From positions 1,302,001 through 1,366,000 of the forward strand of contig JABYQN010000011.1 of assembly GCA_022606135.1 (NCBI GenBank): DNA of 64,000 nucleotides, read 5' to 3'. The notes below the pieces were generated by a model. The model was not told where the DNA came from. It saw nothing but the letters and a program-made list of their open reading frames with translations, and did not search any database. This document shows, in pieces, positions 1 to 11,129 of this stretch (the stretch's first letter is position 1; each line of letters begins with the position of its first letter). Source of the DNA: Fomes fomentarius (Eukaryota > Basidiomycota > Agaricomycetes > Polyporales > Polyporaceae). A program made the translations under genes and the position numbers.

Positions 1-1135
1 GTGTGGGAAGAGCTCGACCAGTTTTCGCCGGAGCCACGGGTTGCCAATGTCTGGGATGTATGGTAGGAGTCGCCGGAGGAGAGATACCTTGATCATGGCG
101 GGCCTTGTTAGATGTCATCACATATCGTCAGCTCATAGTGGGAGTCCGAGAGTGGGAAGATTCCCGCACTGGAAGGCTTTGATAGCGGTACCGAAATCGT
201 CTGGAGCATCAGCGACGAGCGAGTCGAACGAGTACCCGAGCCCGGCCTGTCCGATGAGCTCCAGAGCAGTGCGGCCCATCCACGCGATCATGTCGACCTC
301 GATTCCCTCCGGATGTCTACTGATGCGTTTGTCGAGCGCTTCTATGAGCTGAGAGGGGCACAGTGATATCATAATGCAGGTGAGGTCTGGGTGAGTGAAG
401 ACTAGCAGGAACGGACGCACCCTGTGGCCGACGGTGTTGAATATCGGTATCATTCGGCGCATGTGCGCGATGGAGAAGACAGGGTTGAGAAGCTTGCGCT
501 GCTTACGGTGGTGGTCTCCTGCTCGGACGGCTTCGTGAGCAAGCCGTGAAACGATGGGTAAGATATGAAACAGACGCATACCCAGAGTTGAAAGCAAGCC
601 CGGGCCCAAGTTGAACATATTAGTCCTTTATGAAGCATTGAGTACGGTAGAATGGCATGTACGTTACTTGGATACGTACTTGATGAACCATGTCGCCTCT
701 TCGAAGATATACTGATCCTTCACGATGATGTTATGCATCGCGAGAGGATCGAAGACGTAGAGCATCCGGTGCTATGTAGCGCCATGCACCCGTCAGAGCG
801 ACGCTATAGTCATACGAGGAGGAGGGCGATGTAGAGATGAACCTACTCCCAGCGGTCCGTACAGCCTGACAATTCCCGGATAATTGTCCGTGAGATACTG
901 AATGAACGCCCAACCATTCTTGTGGAGGACCTGTTTCAGATTCCCTACCACATATAGCCACGTCAGTGATCGCGTATCTTAGTAGCACTGGATCAAACGT
1001 ACCGTAGCGGAACGACTCTCTCGGAGGACCGGGGATATTATCAAGAGGTGACGGGATCACGGTCTGACGGAAGTACTTCCACAGAACCCATGAGACAGAA
1101 CAGATGAGAATGCCCTGTAGTAATGACGCCAGCAT
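1..1135 (-). CDS. Cytochrome P450 (P450-1), 5' part, truncated by window edge
   Basis: N-terminal half of a microsomal basidiomycete P450; the haem-binding half lies left of base 1. The ATG at 1135 starts a short lumenal tail and a membrane anchor (SWVLWKYFRQ), then the proline hinge SPLDNIPGP. Later exons encode VLHKNGWAFIQYL, FNLGPGLLSTLG, HRKQRKLLNPVFSIAHMRR (helix C region) and WMGRTALELIGQAGLGYSF, the same blocks in the same order as in the other four P450s here. The last exon visible reads LLRRLLPYIPDIG before the edge. Introns are about 50-70 nt. A TATA-like element lies about 60 bp upstream of the ATG. Exon frames show no break, so the gene may be functional. Substrate unknown; monooxygenase on the ER membrane by family. 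Confidence 0.85.
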
Positions 1136-1193
1136 AGTCAGATGAGAATTGGGGGAAGGGGGTGACGATGCAACCAAAGACAGAATCGTTCTG

Positions 1194-1200
1194 TTTATAT
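1194..1200 (-). promoter_or_regulatory. TATA-like element of P450-1
   Basis: On the minus strand this reads ATATAAA, about 60 bp upstream of the P450-1 ATG at 1135. Similar elements precede several other P450s in the window. Confidence 0.4.
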
Positions 1201-3460
1201 GCTCATCGTCGGAATCGGGCGCGCAGGCAATAGAAGTAGAAGGCCCATAGCTAATGGCGGTCGACAAACGTCCGCCAGGGTCGGGCCTTGAGCGTGTGCG
1301 TATGCTCAAAATATGTGTCAACCTCCACGAAGAAGGTCGAACATGGGAACTTTGGTCCGGTGACGGGGACGACGTGAGGTCAGTAATGCGGTCATGTTCA
1401 CATCACTGAGAGTTTTCGCCGACTTAATTATTAACGCCGAACACGGGTTTTATCACAAATCGAGTGGATGCCTATGCCTTGAGGGTTATAGCTGGCTGAC
1501 CGGGTAGGCTTGTAGAGGTACCTGAGCCTAGGCGCATTCTTGCGTATGGCGACTCGGCACTTGCTTACTGGTTGGAATATATAACTGTTGTCAGCGATAA
1601 GCCGGACTCCGCACTATACATATGACTCGTTGCTACTGACTGGTCAATAAATTCTTCGCCGCAGAAGTGTCAGGGAAGGGGTGAATAGAAGCCCAATGAG
1701 TCAATCGGGCTATGTCAATGAGGATCAGGTGAAACAGTTTGTCGCTCACCGGCCATTCGCCGGCTAAAGATTGTTTCTGTCGTGTTCGAGCACTGTTGTT
1801 CAAGAAGGAAGTCTTGCGCATCAACAGTGGGAATTGAGTCTCGCCATCACCTTACCACAAAGTTGACATCCGCAGTGTTTGCCACTTGTGGGGGTTCGTA
1901 TGTGGGATTCTAATCTGTTCTCATGATTCAGATGACCAGGGTTTCGGAATCGATGTTACATACTTGTCCAACGTCCAGCTGTGTCATCTCCGAAAACTGA
2001 GATAATACTTGATAACGGGCTGGCAGCCTGGCATCCGGAGCCGGCAGAATCTGAGCGAGTGGAAAAGGACTATACTCGGAGGCTAGAGACAAGATAGGGG
2101 GCTATAGGATGAGAGGCGGGACGAAACTCGGGTACGTCTGCTGGTATCATCGTATACGCGTGACTTATGAATTCCCACCCGAGTGCCACAGTTACTGTCA
2201 CGCTTCACCGGACCTCGGGGAATTCCGGGACCTTGCCGGACTAGCGGCATTCTGAACACTGGCCGATGGGTTTCTCATCCGTTGGCCACTGGCCAGTATG
2301 TAGGATGCGACGTACATCAGTAACGTACTGAGCTAGCAGTGTGTGGTTGTGCCAGTATAAAACGTGCGCGTCCAGCACACTAAGTACTTGCACTGCTCTT
2401 CTGAGTTGCTCATGATCATGTTCAACCTCGTACCGCAGACCCCAACAGCTGTGTAAATGATACGTGTATCTTACATATTCTCCAACGCTTCATCTTCAAC
2501 AGCTCATGATTGAAACCCGACGGCGGTGGGTGCTCCAACACTCAGCGGACGCTCACGGTTTCCGCTCTCCCTGCACCGTCTCCCGTACTGCCGCAGAGCT
2601 TAACCGCGCGTCATTTGTTTCGGCATTGATTGGGCCTTTCGAGTCCGCTGAAGACGGAGACGGGCATGGGACACAGCGAGATTACGCAGAGGGACACACA
2701 TACCGTAGATAGATGCAGGTCCCTCTTCTCTTTTTGTCTGCTTCCCGGCAACATACATGTATCCCAGGGTGCCGACAATGCCAGCGACGGCAGAAATGGC
2801 CTGTATACGTCGCCGTTTGTCACTGTCTCTCCGTGCATGCACAAGAATGTGGAGCTACGTACGAGAGTACGGCCGGAGCCTCGAGTGTGGATCGTGTTGG
2901 CCTGCATATGATAGTGAATAGGTTGAGGTTCAAGTTCGCCTTCGTCGATGGGTAGAGAGTCACTGCCGGAAGATAGTGATCGCGTGTGTGGATGTGGAAG
3001 ATGGGAGTAAGTGAGGGACTCTGCATACTGGAGGGCTTATATGCCAGAAAGTGACGTCACTGGCTATAAGGCGACGAGACTCCTGCACCAACGCCGTCAA
3101 GCGCGCCTCCACCTGTTACACAGCTATTATCCCACTGCTCCAGTAACTTCGCGCCAATCCACAAGCCCGCTTTGATCTGGCCCGTCTCGAGTGGACAAGC
3201 GTATAGGCGGATTCGGCCAGCGGGAAGTCAGCATGTACCCAGATCACGACTACCCCAAGAGATGAGCCCAGTGTGTCGTGACAATGAGCTACGGAAGATC
3301 TTGTTGCCAGCTGTTGAAGGTAGTCACAATCCAGACGCGATTCACCCACGTCTTATTTTCCGAGGCCGACGTTGAACCAGCATTCAACCCGAGCACCAGT
3401 AGTTGTAAGTATACCCAATGTTACACTTGTACTCTTTTCATTCTCATAGTAATAACCGTC
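1201..3460. other. Intergenic region, no supported gene
   Basis: About 2.2 kb between the P450-1 promoter and the 3' end of the protease gene. Open frames are all under 100 codons, overlap on both strands and show no recognisable motif or splice continuity. I see no RNA gene or clear transposon here. Confidence 0.5.
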
Positions 3461-5027
3461 TTAGAGGTTCGCGCCGTTGTTCGCGAGCTCGTTGATAGTG
3501 CCCGAGGCTGAGGACGCGCAGTGTTAGGAAACACAGACGGATACAGGAAGCAAGATGGGGGGACTCACGAATGCCAGTCAAGATGCCGTCAGGGCTGAAC
3601 TCCTTGAGACGTGCGAGGACCTCACGAGGGGGCTTGTCGCCCTCGAGGCCGATGAGGTACGCGACCAAGCCAGCCTGTCAGAGGAACGCACATCTCAGCA
3701 CATAATGTCCCCGACTACGACGCACAAGAGAACAGTGCACGTACAACGTGAGGGGTGGCCATGGAGGTACCGCTGAGGACCGCAGTCTCGTTGTTGCTAC
3801 TGCCAATGTAAGAAGAGAGGACGTTGTCGCCCGGCGCGAAGATGTCGACGCCCGGGCCGTAGTTGCTGTACGACGAGATCCTGTCTGCAATGGAGACCGC
3901 ACCGACGGTGATGATCGCCTCAGCACGCGCGGGGCTCTGCGTCGACGAAAGCGACGCGGCGTTGCCTGCGGATGCGGTGATGTGCACGCCCGAGTTTATC
4001 GCCTACACACGAGTACCAACTAACAGTCAGCACCACGCTGGGCGAAGAAAGGAGGGGAGGAGACGTACGTTGGTGACTGCAGTATCCAACACGTCGCTCG
4101 GGCTGAAGCGGAGAGAGATCGTCCCGATGCTGGGACGGTGCGTGACGGTGGTGGCTTGCTCGGTCACCCAGTCAACGGCAGCAATCGTGTCGGACACCCC
4201 TAATAGCAGCTATTAAGAACATGACCTCTCACTGGAAGACTCGCATGACACTTACTGCCGGAGCCATTCGAGTCGAGGACACGAACAGCCTTCAAGTTGG
4301 CCTTCTTCGCGACACCAAAAGTGGTGCCAGCGGCAGTACCGGCTGTTGAAGATGTGCGTCAGCAAATCGATACTATGCGCTCAAGAACGCGACTGACCGA
4401 CGTGAGTACCGTGGCCGTACCCATCCTCGTTATCCCCATATCCACCAAAGGTCTTGCCCCAAGAGGCGCGACCACCGAACTCGGTGTGGTTCAGGTGGAT
4501 ACCTCGACGACAGATGTCAGTCAGAGCATACAAGCAACACCGCGGCCGCGTGACTCACCAGTGTCAATGACGTAGATGTCAACCCCTTCGCCCGCACTGT
4601 CATCATACGTGTAGTTGTAGTTCCTCGCACTCGTACTGTTGCTCGTCAGCTTCGCGACCTGCGAGATGCGCTGCAGGTTCCAGATCGCGTCCGTCTGGAC
4701 CACTACCGCGTCGACACCGCCGATCGTGTCGCGCTCGATCGCCACGACGTCTTCGCTCTCCCGTAGCGCCTGCAGCGCATCGTCGGAGAACGTGCCCGCG
4801 AACGCGTTCAGGCTCGGCCACTCGTACGCGACGTCCGAGTCCTCGCGCTTGAAGTTGCGGAGGATGTTGCGGTGCGCGGCGAGCGCGGCACCGGGCTTGA
4901 GCGAGACGATGTACCCGTTCGGCACGATCTGCGCGCCGTGCGTGCTCTTGATGTTGACGAGGGGCCCGGCCTGGACGGCGGCGACAAAGGCCAGAACGAG
5001 GGCGGCGAAGCGAGCACTGAACGACAT
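3461..5027 (-). CDS. Secreted subtilisin-like serine protease (S8, proteinase K-like)
   Basis: Extracellular endopeptidase of the proteinase K type. The ATG at 5027 opens a signal peptide (FAALVLAFVAAVQA), followed by an I9 inhibitor propeptide (IVPNGYIVSLKPGAALAAH... VVAIERD). The catalytic triad is visible: Asp in VDIYVIDTG, His in GYGHGTH, Ser in LSGTSMATPHV. Oxyanion and substrate blocks ASAGN and APGDNVLSSY are also present. The last exon is short; a splice near 3510 restores PSGTINELANNGANL and a TAA at 3461, matching fungal family C-termini. At least five introns. A TATA box lies 88 bp upstream. All key residues are present, so it looks functional. Likely a nutritional or wall-associated secreted protease; it is transcribed divergently from P450-2. 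Confidence 0.93.
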
Positions 5028-5112
5028 CGTGAGCGTAAGCGTGAGTGCTGGTACTGTCGACCGGGGTCGGAGTGGACGAAGGCCTGAGAGAGGACGGAGG
5101 AAAACGTACTGA

Positions 5113-5119
5113 TTTTATA
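5113..5119 (-). promoter_or_regulatory. TATA box of the subtilisin-like protease
   Basis: Minus strand reads TATAAAA, 86-92 bp upstream of the ATG at 5027, a usual distance for highly expressed secreted fungal proteases. Confidence 0.5.
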
Positions 5120-6700
5120 GTGCAGCGAGAGCTGCGAGTTCGGCCACAACCGTGCGGTACTCGGTGATCAGTGCATCATATTTTGCGAAGTTCAATGGCG
5201 TTGCCGCACGATGGAGCTCGTGATCATGCGTCTGACGGATACGCAACGCCGAAATGAGAGTCGTGATCAAAGGCACTCTTCGTCGACGAGCACGACATTC
5301 GCGGTCAGCCCTGAGTGCGCGAGGGCGCAGTGGTCATGCCGAGATGGAACGAATCAACGAAGCGCATCCTCGTAGTAGCCGAAATCGAAGACTGGTCAAC
5401 GCTCAGTCCAATTCCAATCCGAATCTACAGAGTTCGACGCCAAGACGTTCTCGGGTGGGTTGGCCATGAGCTGCCATGAGTCCCGGCGTGAGATTTCTGA
5501 TGGAGTAGACAGATAAGGCCGGTGAGCAAGAAGCAGGTCATTGTTTCGAGCCATTCGAGGCTATTGCACGCTGTCGCTTGCCGTTGGTGCACAGGCTTCA
5601 GAAGGTGGACCGCGCGTGGGTTGGACTAGGCAGGTACCGCGAGTGATGACTGTTCGAGTCAGCTGCGAACATACTCTTCCAGAGCCTTGGTCTTGTGGCA
5701 TGGCTGTATGGCGCTGTCTGAGCAGCGAGTTAACCAGCTCCAGGAAAACCAATTTCATCGATCTGCATCGGGGAGGTCTGAGAGAACGAGCGGGAGTTGG
5801 TTGCGGAAAGATTGGCAAAGAGCATTGATATCGACCCAGTATGGGTGATGATAGGAAGTAACGAGGGCCTAAGCGACAGCTTAGTCATACTAATCATTCT
5901 ATCTGCCCTGAACAAAGCTCTGATGCTACCTAACCGACATTCCACAGTCAACATGCCTAACCTTGCGACCTCTTGCGACTTCACTATAACACAGCTCAGC
6001 AAGGCTGCGCCATGTGAAGCCAAACCCACCGACAAGGTAATGGGTGAGAATGGGCCTATCCTCGCCGGCAGGGAACCAGAAAATGACGGGTTGCTTCACT
6101 AGTAGTAACGACAAGTTGTTAACTTCCCAGTTGTCGACGTCATAATAGACTCAGTCTGATTCGTCACACTTTCCAGCTCCTTATATAATCTTCCGCTGGA
6201 ACACTACATGTGCAAGGTCTCTAAGCTTTAGACTATGTGTGCCAGTGGATCTCTATCTGCCAGGTGATTGCGAAGCCTATCAGACTACTCCCAGTGACTG
6301 CGCCCGTGGAAGACGACATATAAATACCCGATGTGCGGTGGGCGTTTAATCATCTCGTTATGCAGAACCAATTGACTCGCCTTCTTACGAAGAACAGATG
6401 TCGAGATATATGATATTGCGAGTCGTTCGCAAGAATTATGGCATGTGCTTTACGCTATTGTAGGCTTTCAATTCCCCGAACGACACATGACTCATTGACT
6501 GACAATTCTCTGCATGCCAGGGTCTACAATCGAAGAAGGGATATAGCCCATGACACGTGTCGCATGTTGTGGGAAGCAACGCATCGATTTGACTATTCTC
6601 TGTTTACTCCGCTCCGTTGGGTACGGACAAGTGACGTCTATTATCGCGCACAGGAGTAATGATCTCTTGTCAGTGAGAGACCGGAACGTACGGCAAAGTG
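5120..6700. promoter_or_regulatory. Divergent intergenic region between protease and P450-2
   Basis: About 1.6 kb separating two divergently transcribed genes; it must hold both upstream control regions. Open frames here are short, lack splice-consistent partners and resemble no family I know. No repeat or RNA gene recognised. Confidence 0.4.
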
Positions 6701-6705
6701 GGTGG

Positions 6706-6713
6706 TATAAATA
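6706..6713 (+). promoter_or_regulatory. TATA box of P450-2
   Basis: TATAAATA 78-85 bp upstream of the P450-2 ATG at 6791. Confidence 0.5.
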
Positions 6714-6790
6714 CCGATGATTTGCACTTCTCCTGCCATTGCTTCTTCCCACTGTCTTCCTTCATATCCGCACATCCCCACACCATCGCC

Positions 6791-9202
6791 ATGTTCTCGA
6801 CAGCCATACAAGCCGTCTCCATCTGTGCGGTGTCTTGGTTCCTGTGGAAGTACTTCAGGCAGGTCTTCGTCAGGTCTCCTCTTGACAACATCCCCGGTCC
6901 TGCGTCTCAGTCGTTCATCTTTGGTCAGTGGGTGGATATGTTGGGACGAGTATGTATCCCGCTGATACACCTATAGGTAGTCTGGGACGCCTCGTGCACA
7001 GACAAGGGTGGGATTTCCTCGACCAGCTCACCGAGTCGTACAATGGAGTAGCCAAGCTCGATGGAGCATTCGGGGTGAGTACCCTTGCCGATCAATATGA
7101 AGCCGCCGATTTTCTCATGCTACGTAACGCGATCCATTCCAGCATCGGATGCTCTATGTCTTTGATCCCACCGCGTTGCACCATGTTATTCTCAAGGACC
7201 AACACGTCTACGAAGAGGCTCCTTGGCTACTAAAGTAATCCTCTGCAATGTTGGGCGATCTTGTGCCTGCCGAGTCTTTCTGATGAACGAATAGGTGGAC
7301 AAGGCTTGTTTTCGGACCAGGTTTACTTGGGTCATTGGGTAGGTTGCGAGCGCGCTGTTCTGTGCACCTTCACACTGACAGATAGTCATATAGGCGAACA
7401 GCACCGGAAGCAACGTAAGATGCTCAACCCGGTCTTCTCCATTGCTCACATGCGACGCATGATCCCGATCTTCACCGAGATCGGGCACAAGGTACTTGAC
7501 TATTCATACCAGTTGCGGACACCTATATGACGTGAATTCAATGTAGCTGCAAGATGCGATCAGGGCCTCAGTCGCCGGCCACTCAAGCCCGGTGGAAATC
7601 GATATGCTTGAATGGATGGGTCGTACCGCGCTTGAGCTCGTCGGGCAAGCTGGACTGGGCTACTCCTTCGACCCGCTCGTTGGTGATGCCCCGGACGAAT
7701 TTGCGGCTGCTGTCAAGAACTTGCAGTAAGTTGATACTGTGAGCCATGAGGAAACGAAACGACAGACACTAACAGTCTGACAGGCCTGCCGTAGTTGGGA
7801 TCAACGTCTACCGTCGCTTCATCCCATATCTCCCCGAGGCAGGTAAGGCGATCCAGGGCGCCATCGCGCGCCTCATCCCGCATCGAGGTGTCCACAAAGT
7901 CACGGAGATCGTTGATACTATGCATCGCCGTGCGGTTCATATCCATGAGCAGAAGAAGCGTGCTCTTGAGGAAGGCGACGAGTCCGTGACGAAACAAATC
8001 GGTGAAGGGAAAGACATCATGAGTATCCTCAGTACGTACGACTCCGATTGTGGGAGATGCCAACACTGATGCCGCATGACTCCGCCAGTGAGAGCAAACA
8101 TGGCTGCTTCTGCTGAGGATAAGCTCCCCGAGGAAGAGGTGATTGGACAGATGGCGTACGTCACCAGATAATCTCAAAGCTACTCGCTCTTATCCACATC
8201 TAGGACATTCATCTTTGCGGGCATGGACACAACCTCAAACGCGCTCTCCATGACCTTGGTCCTCCTCGCCGAACATCCCGAGATACAGCAGAAGCTTCGG
8301 GACGAAATCCTAGAGGCATCTGACGGTGGTGACCTGGACTACGATCAACTGGTCTCGTTGCCCTACCTCGACGCTGTATGTCGTGAGGTACTCCGACTGT
8401 GAGTCTAGATGCGATCGATTTCCATTTTTGTATTTTCGCTCAACTGAGACCGCCCTTGTAGCCATCCGCCAGTAGCCTATGTATTCCGAGAGTGGGTCAT
8501 GCACCTCTGCAACGTTCGCTGTATCCTCACCAATTTACATACAGGACGCGTCAGGATATCATGCTTCCGCTCTCCGAGTCCGTCCGCGGTGTTGACGGCA
8601 CAGAAGTGCACGAGATCCCTGTCCCGAAGGATACAACCATCGTGGTCGCCATCCACTCAGCTAATAGGAACAAGGCCATCTGGGGAGAGGACGCGCTCGA
8701 GTGGAAGCCCGAGCGCTGGCTGAAGCCGCTTCCTGCTAGTGTTACGGATGCGAAGATCCCCGGTGTCTACTCGAACCTGTAAGTGACCATCTGCTTCGTG
8801 CACGGTGCCAGTCAATGAAAGGTTCTTCATACAGAATGACATTCATCGGTGGAGGGCGCGCGTGCATGTGAGTAATCATTAGCTCATCACTGCTTCAAGT
8901 AATGCTGTCTGCAGTGATTCTCAGTGAACTGACCTTGGACCTTCAGCGGCTTCAAGTTCTCCCAACTTGAGATGAGTGAGTGCTCGCATTTTCCGTCTCG
9001 GTGGGATCGACTCTAAGCCGACGAATCTTCAGAGGTCGTCCTTGGCCTACTTCTCTCCAAGTTCACCTTCAAGTTGACGGACAAGCCCATCGTATGGAAC
9101 CTCGCAGCTGTGCGATTCCCTTCGGTCAAGGGCAGCGAGAAGGCGAGTTTGCCTCTCCGCGTTGGGCTCTACCAACCTTCTGCGGCGGCCGCTCGTGCGT
9201 AG
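6791..9202 (+). CDS. Cytochrome P450 (P450-2), complete
   Basis: Membrane-bound P450 monooxygenase. The ATG at 6791 begins an N-terminal anchor (AVSICAVSWFLWKYFRQ) and hinge SPLDNIPGP. Blocks in order: LGRLVHRQGWDFLDQL, FGPGLLGSLG, HRKQRKMLNPVFSIAHMRR, WMGRTALELVGQAGLGYSF, the helix I oxygen-binding block FAGMDTTSNALS (about 8219), a K-helix region DAVCREVLRL (E-x-x-R), PERW, and the haem loop TFIGGGRACIGFKFSQ whose Cys is the iron ligand; the loop is split by an intron after its ACI. About ten short introns; every junction I checked keeps frame. The stop is the TAG at 9200. Needs an NADPH-P450 reductase partner, not seen in this window. It belongs to the same local family as the other four P450s but is less similar to P450-3 and P450-5 than they are to each other. 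Confidence 0.92.
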
Positions 9203-9274
9203 TCTTTATACGAATATATATTCGATGCACCCTGCATCTACAAGATCAAAGAGAGGCTGTCCGTCGGGTGATGT

Positions 9275-9306
9275 AGAATCCCTTTAAACCAGAATCCCTT
9301 CAAACC
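9275..9306 (+). repeat. Imperfect 16-bp tandem duplication
   Basis: Two adjacent 16-base units beginning AGAATCCCTT differ at one position. It lies just 3' of P450-2, in its probable 3' UTR. Confidence 0.6.
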
Positions 9307-9971
9307 GCAGATATTGGGGTGTATTAGTCGTGCATTGGCAAGGAATGCAGACAGCAGGGGAAGGCGTGTGTCATCCGTGTAGCCGTCTAGGCTGATGTGT
9401 GAGATGTGGCAATTGAGTGCGAGAGCATAGAGATCGATAAGCGATCCGTTGACCTGAAGCAGCTCCCGAGGGTGCTGGGACGCGGGACCGAGGCGTTGAA
9501 TCTCACACTGACTGCATCAATGAGGATTTCCGAACCTTGTGGTGTGGGGTGACCTTGAAGGAGCCCTCCTCGGGAAAGATCACATGCAACATGGGACCGA
9601 CACAAGCATCTACGGTCGACTCGTGCCTTGGAGCATGGATGTCTCGTATGTTATTTTACAACCATCTAGGGAGCACGGTTATTGGTGGCCTGGTTGTTTT
9701 AGTACTATAACATTTACAAGATGGTAACCAGCGGTTGAACGAAACCTTCCGTACCTCGATCATCTGGTCCATGCGAAGCCTGGCGCTGTCAACTGCATGG
9801 TAGAAATATTTACGGATGTGCAGCTTGGAACTGATTACGCGTCAGAAATCTATTTGTCTCATATAATCATGTTCGTGTGGACTTTGGTTGCGAGCTTCCT
9901 CTCTGCACATTCACTATGCCATAGGCATCTTGCCAGAGCACTACGTAGACCTTGGTCCTCCACGACATCTA
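9307..9971. other. Intergenic, no supported gene
   Basis: Between the P450-2 3' end and the MITE. Only short, unsupported open frames. Confidence 0.4.
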
Positions 9972-10378
9972 AGGTAGACCCAGCACAGACTCGACTACGT
10001 CACATGACCAGATTGTGTCACACTGGGTCCATTTTGGCGGGGGCGCGACATTGCATTTCGAATGCGAATGAATACGAGTCACTAGTGAGAAAAACACGAC
10101 CAGGGATCGATAGATATGTACTGTATGCAGAATTCCCTGGTTCTCGATTTTGGATGCAGTGTGCGTGTGCGATCGCATTCAAAAAGTTCGGATGCTCGGT
10201 GGAGTATGGAATTCGATGAATGAGTACTTATGTGCGATAAGTCCCTGCGCTAGAGATAAGCGCCGTCCTCGGTCAGGTGTTGACGCGCATATTAGGGCAC
10301 TTATCATGTTCATCACGTGTTGTGTCACCGGCGGGGTAACGCAGTCACGACGTAGTCGAGTCTGTGCTGGGTCTACCT
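9972..10378. mobile_element. 407-bp MITE with 30-bp perfect terminal inverted repeats
   Basis: The ends match over 30 bases as an inverted repeat: the left end begins AGGTAGACCCAGCACAGACT and the right end is its reverse complement, perfect to base 30 and then diverging. The dinucleotide TA flanks both sides (9970-9971 and 10379-10380), consistent with a TA target-site duplication. The interior has no ORF with transposase features. A short non-autonomous DNA transposon is the best reading; the TA duplication fits mobilisation by a Tc1/mariner-type transposase, which is not in the window. The perfect arms suggest a fairly recent insertion. It sits between P450-2 and P450-3, about 0.9 kb upstream of the P450-3 ATG. 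Confidence 0.88.
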
Positions 10379-10380
10379 TA

Positions 10381-11129
10381 TTATCATCTGTACTAGTAGA
10401 GTATAGTAGTACGCACATGTACCATCAGTCACACGTCGTTTCTCTGCATATCTTCTCTCATCAGCGTATCCACGAGGAGAGCAGCCCGAGATGTAGGGGT
10501 TGAGTCTTGCAAGAAATCGCGCTTCGCGGCGCTGCCGATTTCGCTTCATGCTATTGACGCCCCAACGCTTTTCCCCATGATTACCAACGGCGAACTTTGC
10601 TGGCTTCTGCCGCATTCTTCTTCCTCGGCACGAACGCTCACCCCCGATCTTCAAATGGACTCCGATACTGAAACGTTTGGCTGGAGCTGGAGGGGCCATA
10701 GGTCAACCGCACTCGCTATGGCCGGACGTTTTGCCCTCCAGGTACGTTGTCCTGCATCAACTTTGATGGCCACTTGCTAACCAATGTAATAGCCGTAGGT
10801 ATTTTCCGCACATCGCGGTTACTCACGGCGACCATTGCAGGTGCAGCGCGAAACGGGCGCTGGCGTTCCCTCTCAGGACCACCCCTGCCGACAACTCTCA
10901 TTCCGCACCGAGGCTTTCTTGCCCAGCTGCTTACGCCAAATCACTATGCACCTTTGATCATAAGAACGTTCGCGACGCTTACTAGAACACAACTCGAACC
11001 ACATAAGTGTCCATGCACACATGGCGGTTCCAGTCACTTCTATCACTTCCATACCTCGTACAACGGTGCCTGACTGGCAATTTCCCATGCGAGGCTTCGT
11101 ACTGACGTCCACCGTGGACAGCCAGGCTG
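10381..11129. other. Upstream region of P450-3
   Basis: Between the MITE and the start of the duplicated P450-3 block. No supported coding sequence; it presumably carries distal control sites of P450-3. Confidence 0.35.
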
